A DNA stretch of 13,597 nt from CAYZED01 sp964477445 (GTDB taxonomy: Bacteria; Bacillota; Clostridia; Lutisporales; Lutisporaceae): positions 1 to 13,597 of the forward strand of contig CAYZED010000039.1 of the NCBI GenBank assembly GCA_964477445.1, given 5' to 3'. Both the position numbers and the translations under genes were made by a program. Positions 11,994 through 13,597 of the stretch are shown one piece after another. Below the pieces are notes generated by a model that was given only the letters and a program-made list of their open reading frames with translations, did not search any database and was not told the origin of the DNA. Positions within the stretch are counted from its first letter, which is position 1; the number at the start of each line of letters is the position of its first letter.

Positions 11994-13139
11994 ATGGAAG
12001 AAAAGATACTTATACTAAAAATGTTATCTGAAGGAAAAATATCGGCTGAAGAAGCAGAAAGACTACTTGCTGCTTTAGGTAATGATAATTCTTCAAACAA
12101 CGGACCAAATTCTCGATTCGATAGCAAAATGAAAGATTTTGATGTTAAGATGAAAGATTTTGGTGGGAGAATCAACGAGAGATTCAATGCAAAAAATCGT
12201 GCTGAGATGAATCAAAAGATTGAAAACATAACTGGTGACATAACAGGTGCAGCTACAAAATTTGCAGATAGGATGGCTCAATTCGTTGGTGGAATTGTCG
12301 AAAAAGCAACTAGTAACTATAAATACTCTAATACTTTTGACTTTTCAGCACCTGATCTTAAAAAATTTTTTATCACAGCTAATAATTGCAAATTTAAGAT
12401 TACAAAAACTGATAGCCCAGATATTAAACTTTCACTTGAGATAAACAGCTTTTTGGAACTAAATAATTTTGATGGGATTGTTGAATCGAAACAGGATGCT
12501 AATAGTTTCTATATTAAGGTCAAGCTGCCCTCCTCCTCTTGGGGTGTGGCTGAACTATTCATTCCAGAGAAACTTGAAGAGGCGGATATCAGAAGTAGTA
12601 ACGGTCAAATATTTTTTACAGACTATAATGTTGGAATACTGAAGTTAATTACTTCAAATGCAAAAATTAATTTATCAGAAGTCACTGCTGCAGAAATAGA
12701 AGCTTTTACAGATAACGCAAAAGTCGAACTCGAAAATGTAAAATCAGATTACTGTGTTGTCAGAAGTAGTAATGGAAAAGTTGATATAGATAGATGTCAG
12801 ATAATAAACTTAAATATAAAAACTAGTAATGGAAAAATCGATATCCCAAGTCTATTGGTCTCTAACGAAGCAAATTATGAATATGCTTTCGAGACAAGTA
12901 ATGGATCTGTCTCAGTTAATTTTAACGAGGTTCTTCCACATGGGTTTATGGTTGACGCGACGACCACTAATGGAAAGATAGATGTAAATCTTGACTCGCT
13001 AAAGTTCACCTCCAGTAAATCGACGACATTTGGGTCCACGCCGGTTAAACTCTTCTCCGAAAATTATGATCAGAGCTCAGCAAAAATCAACATCAAAGTT
13101 AAGACTAGCAATGGGGCAATTTCTGTAGAAGAGAGTTAA
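11994..13139 (+). CDS. DUF4097 beta-strand repeat protein with N-terminal SHOCT-like domain
   Basis: A 381-residue protein of the DUF4097/YvlB type. I place the start at ATG 11994, eight bases after GGAGG (11981-11985), giving MEEKILILKMLSEGKISAEEAERLL; the GTG at 11985 lies in the ribosome binding site. Residues 1-29 form a small SHOCT-like helical domain. A polar linker follows (about 30-100) with KMKDF twice. The rest is a right-handed repeat of beta strands, marked by S/T-S/T-N-G/A-K/Q-I/V at about 20-residue steps: SSNGQI, TSNAKI, TDNAKV, SSNGKV, TSNGKI, TSNGSV, TTNGKI and TSNGAI. No signal peptide or membrane segment is seen. Function is unknown; relatives are linked to envelope stress. 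It is the only plus-strand gene in the window. Confidence 0.85.
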   Translation: MEEKILILKMLSEGKISAEEAERLLAALGNDNSSNNGPNSRFDSKMKDFDVKMKDFGGRINERFNAKNRAEMNQKIENITGDITGAATKFADRMAQFVGGIVEKATSNYKYSNTFDFSAPDLKKFFITANNCKFKITKTDSPDIKLSLEINSFLELNNFDGIVESKQDANSFYIKVKLPSSSWGVAELFIPEKLEEADIRSSNGQIFFTDYNVGILKLITSNAKINLSEVTAAEIEAFTDNAKVELENVKSDYCVVRSSNGKVDIDRCQIINLNIKTSNGKIDIPSLLVSNEANYEYAFETSNGSVSVNFNEVLPHGFMVDATTTNGKIDVNLDSLKFTSSKSTTFGSTPVKLFSENYDQSSAKINIKVKTSNGAISVEES

Positions 13140-13192
13140 AAACAATGGCTGCTCCGCCTCGTTTATCTCATAAGTAAATACTATCATTAACT

Positions 13193-13399
13193 AGAATAGA
13201 TTGAAGTCTTACGAAACTTAACATCTACGCTTACGAAATCGTATAGATTAATTCTAAATTAGTTTGAATTTCAAAACTATGCATCCTGCATACGGACATT
13301 GAAATTCTCGGCATTCATGCCTCTTTTAAGTTCAGAATTACTATCATTGAGATTTCGAGGCTTCGATGAAAAAGTTTCTTAAAGATTTCAATCTATTCT
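13193..13399. repeat. ~207-bp imperfect palindromic element of unknown type
   Basis: The element opens with AGAATAGATTGAA (13193-13205) and closes with its exact complement (13387-13399). The match continues inward, with few gaps and mismatches, to about 13240 and 13351. Inside are further hairpins: GAATTTCAA/TTGAAATTC (13266-13274, 13299-13307) enclosing the perfect TATGCA-tcc-TGCATA (13278-13292), and GGCA-TTCA-TGCC (13310-13321). CTTACGAAA occurs twice in the left arm (13208-13216, 13230-13238). TACTATCATT occurs at 13179-13188 and 13339-13348. No open frame of note lies inside and no flanking target duplication is seen. It could be a MITE-like element or a structured RNA. Confidence 0.65.
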
Positions 13400-13423
13400 C
13401 AAAAAAATTATGTATTAACTTAT

Positions 13424-13451
13424 AAAAAAAAGCGGCTAAGCTGAGGCCACT
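13424..13451 (-). terminator. Rho-independent terminator on the minus strand
   Basis: On the minus strand AGTGGC (13451-13446) pairs with GCCGCT (13436-13431), with one G-U pair, around a 9-nt loop, followed by eight T. It would end a transcript coming from beyond the right edge, before it runs against the DUF4097 gene. Confidence 0.7.
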
Positions 13452-13543
13452 GAAAAAGTCCTTACAGTTTTGATTATACAAAATGAAAGCCAGATTGCTG
13501 AAGACAATTGTCTCAAGCAGCTGGCTTTTCTGGTCTTTTCAGT
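13449..13543. repeat. 95-bp nested inverted repeat; possible mobile-element end or bidirectional terminator
   Basis: The outer arms ACTGAAAAAG (13449-13458) and CTTTTCAGT (13535-13543) enclose a long hairpin. Its arms AAAGCCAG (13486-13493) and CTGGCTTT (13521-13528) continue with GCT/AGC to the central palindrome GACAATTGTC (13503-13512). The plus strand runs into TTTTCTGGTCTTTT and the minus strand into TTTCATTTTGT, so it could stop transcription both ways. The outer arm shares three bases with the terminator at 13424-13451. Confidence 0.55.
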
Positions 13544-13555
13544 AATTCACCTACG

Positions 13556-13597
13556 TCAGGGTTCGTATATGAAATAATTTATTCGTTTAATTTTAGA
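13556..13597 (-). CDS. Possible C-terminal end of a gene entering from the right
   Basis: One minus-strand frame is open from the window edge for 13 codons (SKIKRINYFIYEP) and then stops at TGA (13556-13558). The other two frames close early. It is followed by the nested hairpin and a terminator, as expected for the end of a gene. The fragment is too short to identify; a transposase remnant is one option. Confidence 0.2.
   Translation of the reverse strand, partial: SKIKRINYFIYEP

Noticed and set aside
11969..12281. Minus-strand open frames opposite the start of the DUF4097 gene
   Set aside because: The plus-strand gene has a good ribosome binding site and a recognisable N-terminal domain; the opposite frames are low-complexity (rich in S, L, F, I).
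13140..13597. CRISPR array
   Set aside because: The repeats here are inverted and nested, with only isolated direct repeats of 9-10 bp; there is no regular repeat-spacer pattern.
13449..13597. Definite insertion sequence
   Set aside because: The nested inverted repeat and the short open frame at the edge are suggestive, but no transposase motif is visible in the window.

Overview
The window looks like part of the chromosome of a low-GC Gram-positive bacterium (Bacillota, most likely class Clostridia). The evidence is the AT-rich sequence, strong AGGAGG-type ribosome binding sites, frequent TTG/GTG starts, and a gene order (MscS channel, DUF951, rpsF-ssb-rpsR, DUF2232, gdpP, rplI, dnaB, purA) that in this group typically lies on one side of the replication origin. 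I cannot name a genus. Nearly everything from position 1 to 11851 is on the minus strand, so it is described below in minus-strand (transcription) order, from right to left.

Right end (11852-13597): a compact divergent promoter region separates the minus-strand MscS channel gene from a plus-strand gene for a DUF4097 beta-repeat protein. After that gene come about 460 bp without a convincing complete gene. They hold a ~207-bp imperfect palindromic element (13193-13399), a minus-strand rho-independent terminator (13424-13451), and a second nested inverted repeat (13449-13543). These could be remnants of mobile DNA or structured RNAs.

Middle (8600-11851): MscS channel, DUF951 protein, CPBP-type membrane protease, then a promoter and a ~125-nt structured leader in front of rpsF-ssb-rpsR, which ends in a strong terminator. 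The starts of rpsF, rpsR and the DUF4097 gene are set here by their Shine-Dalgarno sequences to positions inside the longest open frames.

Left-middle (3682-8523): an operon of a DUF2232 membrane protein, the c-di-AMP phosphodiesterase gdpP, rplI and the replicative helicase gene dnaB, tightly packed, with gdpP and rplI overlapping by 4 bp.

The gap 3087-3681 is the most striking region. It has about 600 bp with no gene, three perfect DnaA boxes (TTATCCACA), at least three near-matches, AT-rich stretches, and a perfect 15-bp stem/4-nt loop hairpin with a DnaA box across its loop. It could be an origin, or more likely (no strand switch of genes is seen here) a DnaA-binding or regulatory cluster near the origin.

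Left end (1-3086): a COG2509-type FAD-dependent dehydrogenase and purA form a two-gene operon with its own promoter, followed by a terminator. A strong sigma-A promoter then drives a tRNA cluster Lys(TTT)-Glu(TTC)-Val(TAC), the last cut by the window edge.
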